A stretch of DNA of 58,327 bases, from positions 1 through 58,327 of the forward strand of contig JAFADI010000213.1 in assembly GCA_023424965.1 (NCBI GenBank), in the 5' to 3' direction. Below, piece by piece: positions 32,300 to 39,961 of the stretch. A model generated the notes under the pieces. It searched no databases, was not told where the DNA came from, and saw only the letters and a list, made by a program, of their open reading frames with translations. The translations under genes and the position numbers were made by a program. The stretch's first letter is position 1. The number at the start of each line of letters is the position of its first letter. Source of the DNA: Bacillota bacterium (lineage in GTDB: Bacteria > Bacillota > Clostridia > Acetivibrionales > JAFADI01).

Positions 32300-32596
32300 A
32301 TGGATTTTTTTGAAGATTTATTTGAGGACATTTTTGAAAAGAAAAAGAACAAAAGACATAAGGGATATTATGATAACCAATATGGACATAAGGAGGATCA
32401 TTCCAGGGAAGGAGAGGGGTATACCTATAGGAAGGGGAATGCATGTCCGAAATGTTCTTTGGAGGCCCGCCAGGGGGACAGATTCTGTTCCAACTGCGGA
32501 GCCCCGCTGAATGTGGCGGTCCACTGCTCCAACTGCGGTGCCAAAATGACACCGGGTGCAAAGTTCTGCTCCGGCTGCGGAGCAAAAGCTGAATGA
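32300..32596 (+). CDS. Double zinc-ribbon protein
   Basis: 98 residues. An acidic then basic N-terminus (MDFFEDLFEDIFEKKKNKRHKG starts it) is followed by two zinc ribbons: ACPKC with RFCSNCGAPL, and HCSNCGAKM with KFCSGCGAKAE. No membrane span. Zinc-ribbon pairs of this sort often sit beside membrane proteins in Bacillota and probably mediate binding. Placement between DedA and a cation ATPase in one operon suggests a metal-linked accessory role, which is inference. AAAGGAGGCAGGAAGC precedes ATG. Confidence 0.8.
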   Translation: MDFFEDLFEDIFEKKKNKRHKGYYDNQYGHKEDHSREGEGYTYRKGNACPKCSLEARQGDRFCSNCGAPLNVAVHCSNCGAKMTPGAKFCSGCGAKAE

Positions 32597-32614
32597 AATC
32601 GGGGAGGGTTATAA

Positions 32615-35281
32615 TTGCTTAAGGTGTATAGACAGTTAGACGATATTCTATTCCACACCAGGTCGGAGCAGGAAGTGCTGGAAGACCTGTACTCAAGCCA
32701 GGATGGTATCAGTGACGAAGAAGCTCTGAAGAGAAAAGAAGTCTATGGAAATAATGAAATTGCCGAAGGAAAAAGTAAAACCATTGTAGGAATGTTCATC
32801 GAGCAATTTAAAAATTTTATGGTGATCATATTGCTCGTGGCAGCCGTAATATCCGCATTCATGCACGAAATTACCGATACGGTGATCATTCTTTTTGTGG
32901 TAGTTATCAATGCGGTACTTGGAGTCATACAGGAGAGCAAGGCGGAAAAGGCCCTCGCCGCACTGAAAAAAATGTCTTCCCCCCACGTGAAGGTAAAAAG
33001 GGCCGGTGAAGTAAAACAGATCAATACGGAGGATGTGGTCCCCGGGGATATCGTGCTCCTTGAGGCCGGGGACGTGGTTCCCGCAGATATGAGGCTGCTG
33101 CAGTGTGCAAGCCTGAAAATAGAAGAGGCGGCGTTAACGGGTGAATCCGTACCTGTAGATAAAGTCGTATCAAAGATCGACAAGGCGGATATTGTCATCG
33201 GTGACAGGAAGAACATGGCCTATTCCGGCAGCAGTGTAACTTACGGAAGAGGACTGGGGCTGGTCACCGGCATCGGTATGGGAACCGAAGTGGGCAAAAT
33301 AGCCAGCCACCTTTCAAACACTGAATCCCAGGAAACCCCCCTGCAGAAAAAGCTGGGGGAAATGACCAAATACCTTACCATCGGTATTCTGGCCATCTCC
33401 ATCATCATATTTTTTGTAGGCGTGCTGCAGGGCAGGGACTACTTCGAGATGTTCCTGACGGCCGTGAGTCTGGCTGTAGCCGCCATTCCCGAAGGTTTGC
33501 CCGCGGTTATAACCATTGTCCTTGCCATGGGTGTGCAGAAGATGGCAAAAAGGAACTCCATCGTGAGGAAGCTTTCATCGGTTGAAACCCTTGGAAGTAC
33601 GGAAATTATCTGTTCCGATAAAACCGGTACCCTCACCCAGAATAAAATGACGGTAAAAGAGGTTTACCTGGACGGCGGTATAAAAAATGCCGGGGATTTT
33701 GATGAGACCAACAAGAGCTTTGCGGTTTTCGTGCACTCCCTGGTGCTCTGCAATGATTCAAGGACCACAAGGGTGGATAAAGATAAGGCAAACTTTATGG
33801 GTGATCCCACCGAAACGGCGCTGGCCTATTTTGCATCGGAAAAGGGCATCCAGAAGGATTCCATCGATAAACTGGTTCCAAGAGTGGATGAAATACCCTT
33901 CGATTCTGAAAGAAAGCTGATGACCACCATCCATCAGATCAACGGGGTCAACAGGGCCATAACAAAGGGTGCTCCCGACGTACTGCTGGAAAGGTGCAAC
34001 AGAATATTTGAGGGAGGGGAAATAAAGCCCCTTACAAAAGAACAGGCCGACAGCATTGTTGAAGGCAACGGGGCGATGGCGGGCAAGGCATTGAGGGTGC
34101 TGGCCGTTGCCATAAAGGACATGGAGGAAATGCCGGGGGAAATCACCAGTGACAATGTCGAAAAGGATATGGTGTTCGTAGGACTGGTGGGCATGATCGA
34201 CCCTCCCAGACCTGAAGTAAAAGAGGCTGTAAGGGTTTGCGCCGAGGCGGGAATACGTCCCATTATGATCACCGGCGACCACAGGGATACGGCTGCGGCA
34301 ATTGCCATGGAGCTGGGGATCATTAAGAATGAAGAAGAGGTGATCACCGGCAGCGAGCTGAATAAAATCAGCGAGGAGGAGTTTGAAACTCTGGTTACAA
34401 AGTTCTCCGTATATGCCAGGGTGTCTCCCGAGCATAAGGTCAGAATCGTAAATGCCTGGAAGAAGCGGGGGAAAATCGTAGGTATGACCGGCGACGGCGT
34501 AAATGACGCTCCCGCCCTGAAAGCTGCCGATATCGGCATCGGTATGGGAATAACGGGTACCGATGTGGCAAAAGGCGTGTCCAATATGGTGCTTGCGGAC
34601 GACAACTTTGCAACGATTGTTATTGCCGTGGAGGAAGGTCGCAAAATATTCAGCAATATACGGAAGGCCATCCAGTTCCTGCTTTCCTCCAACCTGGGCG
34701 AGGTGGTCACCCTGTTTGTCGCCACCATGCTGAACTGGACCATCCTTCTGCCCATTCACATCCTGTGGGTGAACCTGGTGACGGATACGCTGCCGGCGCT
34801 GGCCCTGGGTGTCGAAAAGGCCGAAAAGGACGTCATGAAGCAGAAACCAAGAAGGGCAAAAAGCAGCTTCTTCTCCGACGGGGTGGGAACCAGCATTGTA
34901 TACCAGGGCCTGTTCAAGGGAATGTTGACGCTTCTGGCCTTCTATCTGGGTTTGAGGTTCTATTCCCAGGAAATCGCCATAACCATGGCTTTTGCCACCC
35001 TGGGACTCATACAGCTTACCCATTCCCTCAATGTGAGGTCAAATACAAAGTCCCTGTTCAAACTGGGAGTGTTCACCAATATGTATCTGATCGGGGCGAT
35101 TGTCATTTCGGCAATCCTCCAGGTCATCGTTATCGTAGTGCCTTTCTTCAATGGCATTTTCAAGGTGCAGCAGCTTAACCTTGAACAGTGGGGAATCGTG
35201 CTTGCGGCCTCCCTGGCCATCATCCCCATCGTGGAGGTGGCGAAGAAAATCCACGCATGGAGGGTGAAGGACGGCCTTTGA
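32615..35281 (+). CDS. P-type cation ATPase (Ca2+/Mn2+ exporter type)
   Basis: 888 residues starting at a TTG 6 bases after GGGGAGGG. Ten-span P2 ATPase with TGES (~residue 175), the ion-site motif PEGLPA (~292), phosphorylation site SDKTGTLTQNKMTV (~335), KGAPD, and hinge MTGDGVNDAPALKAADIGIGMG. The C-terminal spans LPALALGVE and NVRS are SERCA/SPCA-like. By sequence it could move Ca2+; the manganese riboswitch upstream and the known Mn2+-exporting relative YoaB of Lactococcus argue for Mn2+ efflux. Its end is followed by the PerR-type promoter region. Confidence 0.93.
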   Translation: MLKVYRQLDDILFHTRSEQEVLEDLYSSQDGISDEEALKRKEVYGNNEIAEGKSKTIVGMFIEQFKNFMVIILLVAAVISAFMHEITDTVIILFVVVINAVLGVIQESKAEKALAALKKMSSPHVKVKRAGEVKQINTEDVVPGDIVLLEAGDVVPADMRLLQCASLKIEEAALTGESVPVDKVVSKIDKADIVIGDRKNMAYSGSSVTYGRGLGLVTGIGMGTEVGKIASHLSNTESQETPLQKKLGEMTKYLTIGILAISIIIFFVGVLQGRDYFEMFLTAVSLAVAAIPEGLPAVITIVLAMGVQKMAKRNSIVRKLSSVETLGSTEIICSDKTGTLTQNKMTVKEVYLDGGIKNAGDFDETNKSFAVFVHSLVLCNDSRTTRVDKDKANFMGDPTETALAYFASEKGIQKDSIDKLVPRVDEIPFDSERKLMTTIHQINGVNRAITKGAPDVLLERCNRIFEGGEIKPLTKEQADSIVEGNGAMAGKALRVLAVAIKDMEEMPGEITSDNVEKDMVFVGLVGMIDPPRPEVKEAVRVCAEAGIRPIMITGDHRDTAAAIAMELGIIKNEEEVITGSELNKISEEEFETLVTKFSVYARVSPEHKVRIVNAWKKRGKIVGMTGDGVNDAPALKAADIGIGMGITGTDVAKGVSNMVLADDNFATIVIAVEEGRKIFSNIRKAIQFLLSSNLGEVVTLFVATMLNWTILLPIHILWVNLVTDTLPALALGVEKAEKDVMKQKPRRAKSSFFSDGVGTSIVYQGLFKGMLTLLAFYLGLRFYSQEIAITMAFATLGLIQLTHSLNVRSNTKSLFKLGVFTNMYLIGAIVISAILQVIVIVVPFFNGIFKVQQLNLEQWGIVLAASLAIIPIVEVAKKIHAWRVKDGL

Positions 35282-35320
35282 AAATAATGCCGCAAGGGCG
35301 GAAAAAATATAGTAAAAGTA

Positions 35321-35349
35321 TTGACTGGAAATAAAATAAAAAGTAAAAT
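35321..35349 (+). promoter_or_regulatory. Promoter of the PerR-rubrerythrin operon
   Basis: TTGACT (35321-35326), 17 bases, TAAAAT (35344-35349). Two PerR/Fur-type boxes begin directly downstream. Confidence 0.7.
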
Positions 35350-35350
35350 A

Positions 35351-35390
35351 TAAATTGTAGTGATTACAAAATTGTAACCATTACAATTTA
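35351..35390. promoter_or_regulatory. Tandem PerR/Fur-type boxes in a 40-base palindrome
   Basis: TTGTAGTGATTACAA (35355-35369) and TTGTAACCATTACAA (35372-35386) each differ by one base from the 7-1-7 form TTGTAATnATTACAA. Their centres are 17 bases apart, and together they make a near-perfect 40-base palindrome over the transcription start. A T-run follows (35388-35397), so the same palindrome might also end the upstream ATPase transcript. Confidence 0.75.
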
Positions 35391-35523
35391 TTTTTTTAGC
35401 AGACAAAACATAAAACTGAATATTTTCTTAATACCTACTTAGCAGATTTCACAGATAATTTAATTGGTTTGTTTTTAATATTGAAAAATTGTTGTCCATA
35501 ATAAAGTGAAAGAAGGTTTTTGA

Positions 35524-35952
35524 ATGGAGAGCCTCGCTGAAAATTATACGGGACTTCTGCTTGAAAAGAATATTAAACCTTCCTATCCCAGGATCAAGGT
35601 ACTGGAATACCTGGTAAAAAAGCAAACCCATCCTACGGTTGAAGAGATATACAATGAGTTGCAAAAGGAAATACCCACGCTGTCCAAAACCACGGTTTAC
35701 AATGTCTTAAGCCTGTTTGTCGAAGCCGGGGTGGTCAGGGTGGTGACCATTGAGGACAATGAGACCAGGTATGACGCCGTCACGTCAAACCACGGGCATT
35801 TTAAATGTGAAGCCTGCGGAGGGATTTTTGACTTTCCCGTAGACATTGACAGCTTCATATCGGAAGAACTGTCAAGTTTCAAGATCAATGAAAAAAGTGT
35901 TTATTTCAAGGGCGTCTGTCCGGACTGTCTTTTAAATAAAAATAAAAATTAA
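35524..35952 (+). CDS. perR: PerR-like Fur-family peroxide/metal regulator
   Basis: 142 residues. Winged HTH (PRIKVLEYLVKKQTHPTVEEIYNEL, LSKTTVYNVLSLFVEAGVVR) and a dimerisation/metal domain with His and Asp ligands (RYDAVTSNHGHFKCEACGGIFDF) and the structural zinc site CEAC plus CPDC. The HGHF region and the 23-base linkage to rubrerythrin are typical of PerR in anaerobes. It would repress this operon through the boxes at 35351-35390 until peroxide oxidises its metal site. Confidence 0.88.
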   Translation: MESLAENYTGLLLEKNIKPSYPRIKVLEYLVKKQTHPTVEEIYNELQKEIPTLSKTTVYNVLSLFVEAGVVRVVTIEDNETRYDAVTSNHGHFKCEACGGIFDFPVDIDSFISEELSSFKINEKSVYFKGVCPDCLLNKNKN

Positions 35953-35974
35953 AACTAAAACCAGGAGGTCAATC

Positions 35975-36568
35975 ATGAAAAGCTTGAAAGGGACAAAAAC
36001 AGCAGAAAATCTTTTGAAGGCGTTTGCCGGAGAATCACAGGCACGCACCCGTTATACTTTTTATGCTTCCGTAGCGGACAAGGAAGGCTACAAGCAGATA
36101 AAGAACATATTCACGGAAACTGCAGACAACGAAAAGGAACACGCAAAAAGGTTCTACAAGTTACTGCTTGAGGGCTTAAAGGATGAGCTCCCCACCATGG
36201 TGGAAATAAGCGCGGGCTATCCTGTGGCACAGGGTACTACCTATGACAACCTTAAAGCGGCTGCCAGCGGTGAAAATGAAGAATGGAGCGAGCTGTATCC
36301 CACATTTGCAAAGGTGGCGGAGGAAGAAGGTTTTCCTGAAGTCGCAGCGGCCTTTAAGCTGATCGCGACGGTTGAAAAGAAGCATGAAGCCAGGTACACC
36401 AAGCTTGCGGAGAATGTACAGGAAGGAAAGGTATTCAAGAAAGACGGGAAGGTTTTCTGGAAATGCGGCAACTGCGGGTATATCCATGAAGGAACGGAGG
36501 CACCTGAAAAATGTCCTGCGTGCATCCATCCCAAGAGCCATTTTGAAGTCTTTGTTGAAACCTATTAA
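35975..36568 (+). CDS. rbr: Rubrerythrin
   Basis: 197 residues. The N-terminal four-helix bundle has the diiron ligands in AFAGESQARTRYTFYA, ETADNEKEHAKRFYKLL, and GFPEVAAAFKLIATVEKKHEARY. The C-terminal rubredoxin-type [Fe(SCys)4] domain has CGNCGYIHEG and CPACIHP. It reduces hydrogen peroxide to water with electrons from a rubredoxin or its reductase. Standard length, AGGAGG ribosome site, same operon as the PerR-like gene. Confidence 0.97.
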   Translation: MKSLKGTKTAENLLKAFAGESQARTRYTFYASVADKEGYKQIKNIFTETADNEKEHAKRFYKLLLEGLKDELPTMVEISAGYPVAQGTTYDNLKAAASGENEEWSELYPTFAKVAEEEGFPEVAAAFKLIATVEKKHEARYTKLAENVQEGKVFKKDGKVFWKCGNCGYIHEGTEAPEKCPACIHPKSHFEVFVETY

Positions 36569-36670
36569 AAATGCATTAAATATTGTTTTGGATTTGTGGA
36601 AAAGGGTATTTATCTATCGGTGTTTGTTATATAATTACAATGATATTTAATATTTCTGGGAGGTGTTTCA

Positions 36671-37183
36671 ATGGGTAAGAAGGCAGTTGACATTGCAAAA
36701 TTGGATGTTGAAAAGTTGATTCAGATGCTTAATGAAGCTCTTGCGGAAGAGTGGCTCGCTTATTATCAGTATTGGGTGGGCGCAAGGCTTATGGAAGGCC
36801 CTATGAGAAGTGAAATAGAACCGGAATTGCTGCTTCATGCGACGCAGGAATTCGGCCATGCCGAACTGGTGGTAAACCGTATCATCCAATTGGGAGGAAC
36901 TCCCATCTTGAATCCCGACAAGTGGAAGCAGTTTGCAAAATGTGATTATGAAGAACCCAATGATCCTTATATTGAGGTAATTCTGGAACAGAATCTGAGG
37001 GGCGAAAGATGCGCTATCCAGCGGTATGAGGAAATCGCGGAGTTCACCGACGGAAAGGACCATTCCACTTATCAGATGGCGATCACGATCCTGAATGACG
37101 AGCTGGAGCATGAGCATGATATTGAGGACTGGCTCAAGGATATTGAAAGACTGAAAGACGATATCAGGAAAATCAGGCTTTAA
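36671..37183 (+). CDS. Ferritin-like diiron protein (Dps/bacterioferritin type)
   Basis: 170 residues forming a ferritin-type four-helix bundle with paired ligands: EALAEEWLAYYQYW, ATQEFGHAELV, NLRGERCAIQRYE, ILNDELEHEHDIEDW. Relatives are annotated as ferritin-like or Dps-like proteins in anaerobes and store iron while removing peroxide. TGGGAGGTG precedes ATG. It lies 102 bases after rubrerythrin and may share its transcript, as no terminator is seen between them. Confidence 0.88.
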   Translation: MGKKAVDIAKLDVEKLIQMLNEALAEEWLAYYQYWVGARLMEGPMRSEIEPELLLHATQEFGHAELVVNRIIQLGGTPILNPDKWKQFAKCDYEEPNDPYIEVILEQNLRGERCAIQRYEEIAEFTDGKDHSTYQMAITILNDELEHEHDIEDWLKDIERLKDDIRKIRL

Positions 37184-37208
37184 AAAATTTCGATAATTAT
37201 AAAACATG

Positions 37209-37305
37209 CCGGCACCTCTCAAAGGGTGCCGGAAAAACAAAGCGGGAGCTTGACACAGGCCCCGCTGAATTTTTGCCATCATACAGGAGGCCAAGCGGGC
37301 CTCCG
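37209..37305 (+). other. Two perfect hairpins between the ferritin and rubredoxin-oxidoreductase genes
   Basis: CCGGCACC/GGTGCCGG (37209-37232) is followed by A-rich sequence, not a T-run. GGAGGCC/GGCCTCC lies at 37287-37305. Without T-runs they are more likely mRNA-processing or stability hairpins than terminators. Confidence 0.45.
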
Positions 37306-37331
37306 GCGGAACAGGGTAGGAGGGTGGATTG

Positions 37332-38813
37332 ATGAAGAAAAGCTTCAAATGCTTGATTTGCGGATATGTACATGTCGGCGGGGAGGCTCCCGGAAGCTGT
37401 CCTGTCTGTGCAGCTTCCGCCGCAGAATTTATAGCCGCAGAAGAGGAAAAAGCCGGGGGAGTGGAAAGTACCGGCTTGTGGAAGTGTTCCATCTGCGGGT
37501 ATATTCATGAAGGAAGTGAGCCGCCTGAAGAATGTCCCGTCTGTACAGTAAAAAAAGAAAACTTTATTCCCCATGTCCAGGCCCCGGCGGCTTCAGGCAC
37601 AGGGGAAAAAGCCAGGATCGTCATCATCGGAGGGGGCATTGCCGGGCTTGCAGCGGCTGAAGAGATCAGAAGGAATTCTGCCGAAGCGGAAATAACCGTT
37701 TTATCCAGTGAGTGCAGGCTTCCCTATTACCGCTTGAACCTGACCAGGTATTTGTCCGGGGACATCGACGGGGACAGCCTGGAAATATATTCGGGGGATT
37801 GGTATCAAGAGAACCGGATAAAGATGGTTTGCGGCAAGGAAGTGGCATATATTCACAAAGAAAAAAGGGAAGTCGAGTTAAGCGATAACACGGCAGTTCC
37901 CTATGACAGGCTGATCATCGCCATGGGCGCCCATGCGCTGGTTCCGCCCATTGAAGGAAGCAGCCTGCAGAACGTTGTTGCCATGAGGAAGGTTGAAGAT
38001 GCGGATTTTGTCATGGACAAGCTCGGAGAGATTGATTCCTGCATATGTATTGGGGGAGGAATTCTGGGGCTGGAGACGGCAGGAGCGATTGCCCGCAGCG
38101 GTGTAAAGGTTCAGCTGCTGGAGGGGGCGGAATGGCTGATGCCCCGGCAGCTCAACAAAAATGCAAGCAAAGTGCTGAAGGCTTATTTGAAGTCTATCGG
38201 CGTTGAGGTTTTCGAGAACATACGGATAAAGGAAATTACGGGCAGTGAAAGCTGCGACGGGATATGCCTGGAGAGCGGGGAGGTTCTGGCAGGACAGCTT
38301 GTGGTTATTACTGCGGGGGTAAGGCCCAATACACATCTGGCGAGAAAAGCCGGCCTGGAGGTTGAAAAAGGTCTGGTGGTAAATAGCCGCCTGAGGACTT
38401 CCGATGAACATATCTATGGGGCGGGTGATATTGCGGAGCATCATGGCGTGTTGTACGGACTCTGGAATGTGGCGCAGAGTCAGGGAAAGGTGGCGGGCCT
38501 CAATGCCCTGGGGATCGATACCGTATTTGAGGGTGTGCCCAGGTCGGCCATTTTGAAGGTTCTGGATATAGACTTACTGAGCATAGGAGAATTTACTCCC
38601 CTGGATGGAAGCTATTATCAGTTTGAAAAGGAAGAGGGCCTGAGCTATTATTCATTTACAGTGCGGGACGGCAAAATGGTGGGAAGTATCGTAATCGGAG
38701 ATAAGACGGCGGCAATAAAAGCAAAGCAGGCGGTTGAAAAGGGAGCTGCATTTCCCCTGGATTCCTATGGAAACGCCGACAGCATTCTCAATAAGCTGCT
38801 GGAAGGGGAATAA
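37332..38813 (+). CDS. Two rubredoxin-like domains fused to an NAD(P)H:rubredoxin-type oxidoreductase
   Basis: 493 residues from the ATG after AGGAGG (a TTG one codon earlier is ignored). Two rubredoxin-like zinc/iron knuckles open the protein: FKCLICGYVHVGGEAPGSCPVC and WKCSICGYIHEGSEPPEECPVC as spans, each CxxCG...CPxC. From residue ~95 it is a pyridine-nucleotide-disulfide-type flavoprotein: VIIGGGIAGLAAAEEI (FAD), CICIGGGILGLETAGAI (NAD), IYGAGDIAE (FAD). It lacks the redox Cys pair, as do NADH:rubredoxin reductases. In one chain it could pass electrons from NAD(P)H to rubrerythrin and flavo-diiron protein. Confidence 0.9.
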   Translation: MKKSFKCLICGYVHVGGEAPGSCPVCAASAAEFIAAEEEKAGGVESTGLWKCSICGYIHEGSEPPEECPVCTVKKENFIPHVQAPAASGTGEKARIVIIGGGIAGLAAAEEIRRNSAEAEITVLSSECRLPYYRLNLTRYLSGDIDGDSLEIYSGDWYQENRIKMVCGKEVAYIHKEKREVELSDNTAVPYDRLIIAMGAHALVPPIEGSSLQNVVAMRKVEDADFVMDKLGEIDSCICIGGGILGLETAGAIARSGVKVQLLEGAEWLMPRQLNKNASKVLKAYLKSIGVEVFENIRIKEITGSESCDGICLESGEVLAGQLVVITAGVRPNTHLARKAGLEVEKGLVVNSRLRTSDEHIYGAGDIAEHHGVLYGLWNVAQSQGKVAGLNALGIDTVFEGVPRSAILKVLDIDLLSIGEFTPLDGSYYQFEKEEGLSYYSFTVRDGKMVGSIVIGDKTAAIKAKQAVEKGAAFPLDSYGNADSILNKLLEGE

Positions 38814-38831
38814 AATTTTTTGAAAATTTAC

Positions 38832-38860
38832 TTGCCGGGGAATAATCTAATAAGGATAAT
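38832..38860 (+). promoter_or_regulatory. Promoter of the DtxR-family gene
   Basis: TTGCCG (38832-38837), 17 bases, GATAAT (38855-38860), 29 bases before the start codon. Confidence 0.55.
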
Positions 38861-38888
38861 AAAAGCAGTGTAACGGGGAGGGTTGACT

Positions 38889-39290
38889 ATGTCTGAAGCA
38901 ATGGTTTTATCGTCATCCATGCAGGATTATCTGGAGGCAATTCTGGAGCTGGAGGCCGGACAGAACTCCGTCAGGGTAACGGATATCGCAAATAAGCTCA
39001 ATATCGCAAAGCCCAGCGTGAATCAGACAATCAACAAACTGAAGGATCTGGGGCTTGTCCGGCAGCAGGCCTACGGTCCTGTGGAATTGACGGATGACGG
39101 CAGGCAGCAGGCCGTGAAGGTGAAACAGCGGCACGAAAAGCTGAGACAGTTTCTCGTTGAAGCTCTCGGGGTGGAACCGGAGATTGCGGAAAAAGACGCT
39201 TGCCTCATGGAGCACGCAGTAAGTGCCCGGACCATGGACAAGCTCACGGAGTTTCTGTGCAGAAACGGATATATTTTGGAAGACTGTTGA
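38889..39290 (+). CDS. DtxR-family iron-dependent repressor
   Basis: 133 residues from the ATG at 38889 (GGGGAGGG six bases upstream). The HTH is VRVTDIANKLNIAKPSVNQTINKLKDLGLVRQQAYGPVELTDDG; the dimerisation and metal region has KQRHEKLRQFLVEALGV and EKDACLMEHAVSARTMDKL, with the usual His, Glu, Cys/Asp ligands. The SH3-like third domain of long DtxR proteins is absent. A DtxR-type palindrome lies in the feoA promoter just downstream, so ferrous-iron-dependent repression of feoA-feoA is likely. Confidence 0.9.
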   Translation: MSEAMVLSSSMQDYLEAILELEAGQNSVRVTDIANKLNIAKPSVNQTINKLKDLGLVRQQAYGPVELTDDGRQQAVKVKQRHEKLRQFLVEALGVEPEIAEKDACLMEHAVSARTMDKLTEFLCRNGYILEDC

Positions 39291-39321
39291 AAAAATTTAG
39301 CTTTCAATTTAGCTTTCTTTG

Positions 39322-39368
39322 TTGACAGCGCCAGTGACTGTTGATAAAATGTTAGGTAAGGCTAACAT
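39322..39368 (+). promoter_or_regulatory. feoA promoter with DtxR-type operator
   Basis: TTGACA (39322-39327), 17 bases, TAAAAT (39345-39350). The perfect repeat ATGTTAG/CTAACAT (39349-39368) overlaps the -10 and start. Its core TTAGGTAAGGCTAAC (39352-39366) differs by one base from the first 15 bases of the DtxR consensus TTAGGTTAGGCTAACCTAA. Confidence 0.8.
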
Positions 39369-39422
39369 TGCTGATGTTTCCTATTATCAGTAAGCGGTTG
39401 GCTTTTGAAAGGAGTTTTGAAC

Positions 39423-39638
39423 ATGCCTTTGACAATGCTGGCTCCTGGGAAGGAAGCCGTCATAAATATCTGTAAAGCGAAGGATGCAACCAAGAAGTTC
39501 CTGGAAGGACTTGGCATTATTCCCGGTGTAACCATATCGGTTGTTTCGGAAATGAGCGGAAATCTTATTGTAAGCGTAAAAGGAGCCAGATTGGCTTTAA
39601 ATAAAGGTGTTGCACAGCAGTTGTATGTGCAGATATGA
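39423..39638 (+). CDS. feoA: FeoA-family ferrous iron transport protein (first copy)
   Basis: 71 residues from the ATG at 39423, seven bases after AAAGGAG. Single SH3-like FeoA domain: MPLTMLAPGKEAVINICK, FLEGLGIIPGVTISVVSEMSGNLIVSVKGARLALNKG is the core span. It is a cytosolic partner of FeoB. The DtxR-type operator lies 55 bases upstream. Confidence 0.93.
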   Translation: MPLTMLAPGKEAVINICKAKDATKKFLEGLGIIPGVTISVVSEMSGNLIVSVKGARLALNKGVAQQLYVQI

Positions 39639-39657
39639 TTTGAGGGGGATATGCTTC

Positions 39658-39879
39658 ATGAGGACCTTGAAGGAATTGAAGCCGGGTGAAAGAGGCATTG
39701 TTGCCAAAATATCCGGTGCTGGAGCGGTAAAGAGGAGACTGATGGACATGGGTGTAACCCGTGGGGCGGAAGTTCTTGTACGCAAGGTGGCGCCGCTGGG
39801 AGATCCCATCGAAGTGAACCTCCGCGGGTATGAGTTGACGTTTAGGAAGGAAGAAGCGGAAAACATCATAGTAGAGTAA
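39658..39879 (+). CDS. feoA: FeoA-family ferrous iron transport protein (second copy)
   Basis: 73 residues from the ATG at 39658 (GAGGGGG upstream). FeoA domain with LKELKPGERGIVAKISG, RRLMDMGVTRGAEVLVRKVAPLGDPIEVNLRGYELTFR as core span. It is the canonical type; the first copy is more divergent. Two tandem FeoA proteins before FeoB are frequent in Clostridia. An intrinsic terminator follows before feoB. Confidence 0.94.
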   Translation: MRTLKELKPGERGIVAKISGAGAVKRRLMDMGVTRGAEVLVRKVAPLGDPIEVNLRGYELTFRKEEAENIIVE

Positions 39880-39884
39880 ATTCC

Positions 39885-39914
39885 ACTGCTTTACCTCAAA
39901 AAGCAGTATTTTTT
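39885..39914 (+). terminator. Intrinsic terminator between feoA and feoB
   Basis: ACTGCTTT (39885-39892) pairs with AAAGCAGT (39900-39907), followed by ATTTTTTA. It partly uncouples feoB from the feoA genes. Confidence 0.75.
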
Positions 39915-39925
39915 AGAGAGATAAA

Positions 39926-39940
39926 TGATAATGATTATCA
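39926..39940. promoter_or_regulatory. Perfect Fur box upstream of feoB
   Basis: TGATAATGATTATCA is an exact 7-1-7 Fur box, 21 bases before the feoB start codon. I cannot place a convincing -35/-10 pair, so whether it blocks a local promoter or read-through is open. Confidence 0.85.
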
Positions 39941-39961
39941 AATTCATTAGGGGGGTCTGTA

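Noticed and set aside
33758..35023. Long open frame (421 codons) on the minus strand within the P-type ATPase gene
   Set aside because: Antisense to a complete, motif-bearing ATPase; no ribosome site and no recognisable domain.
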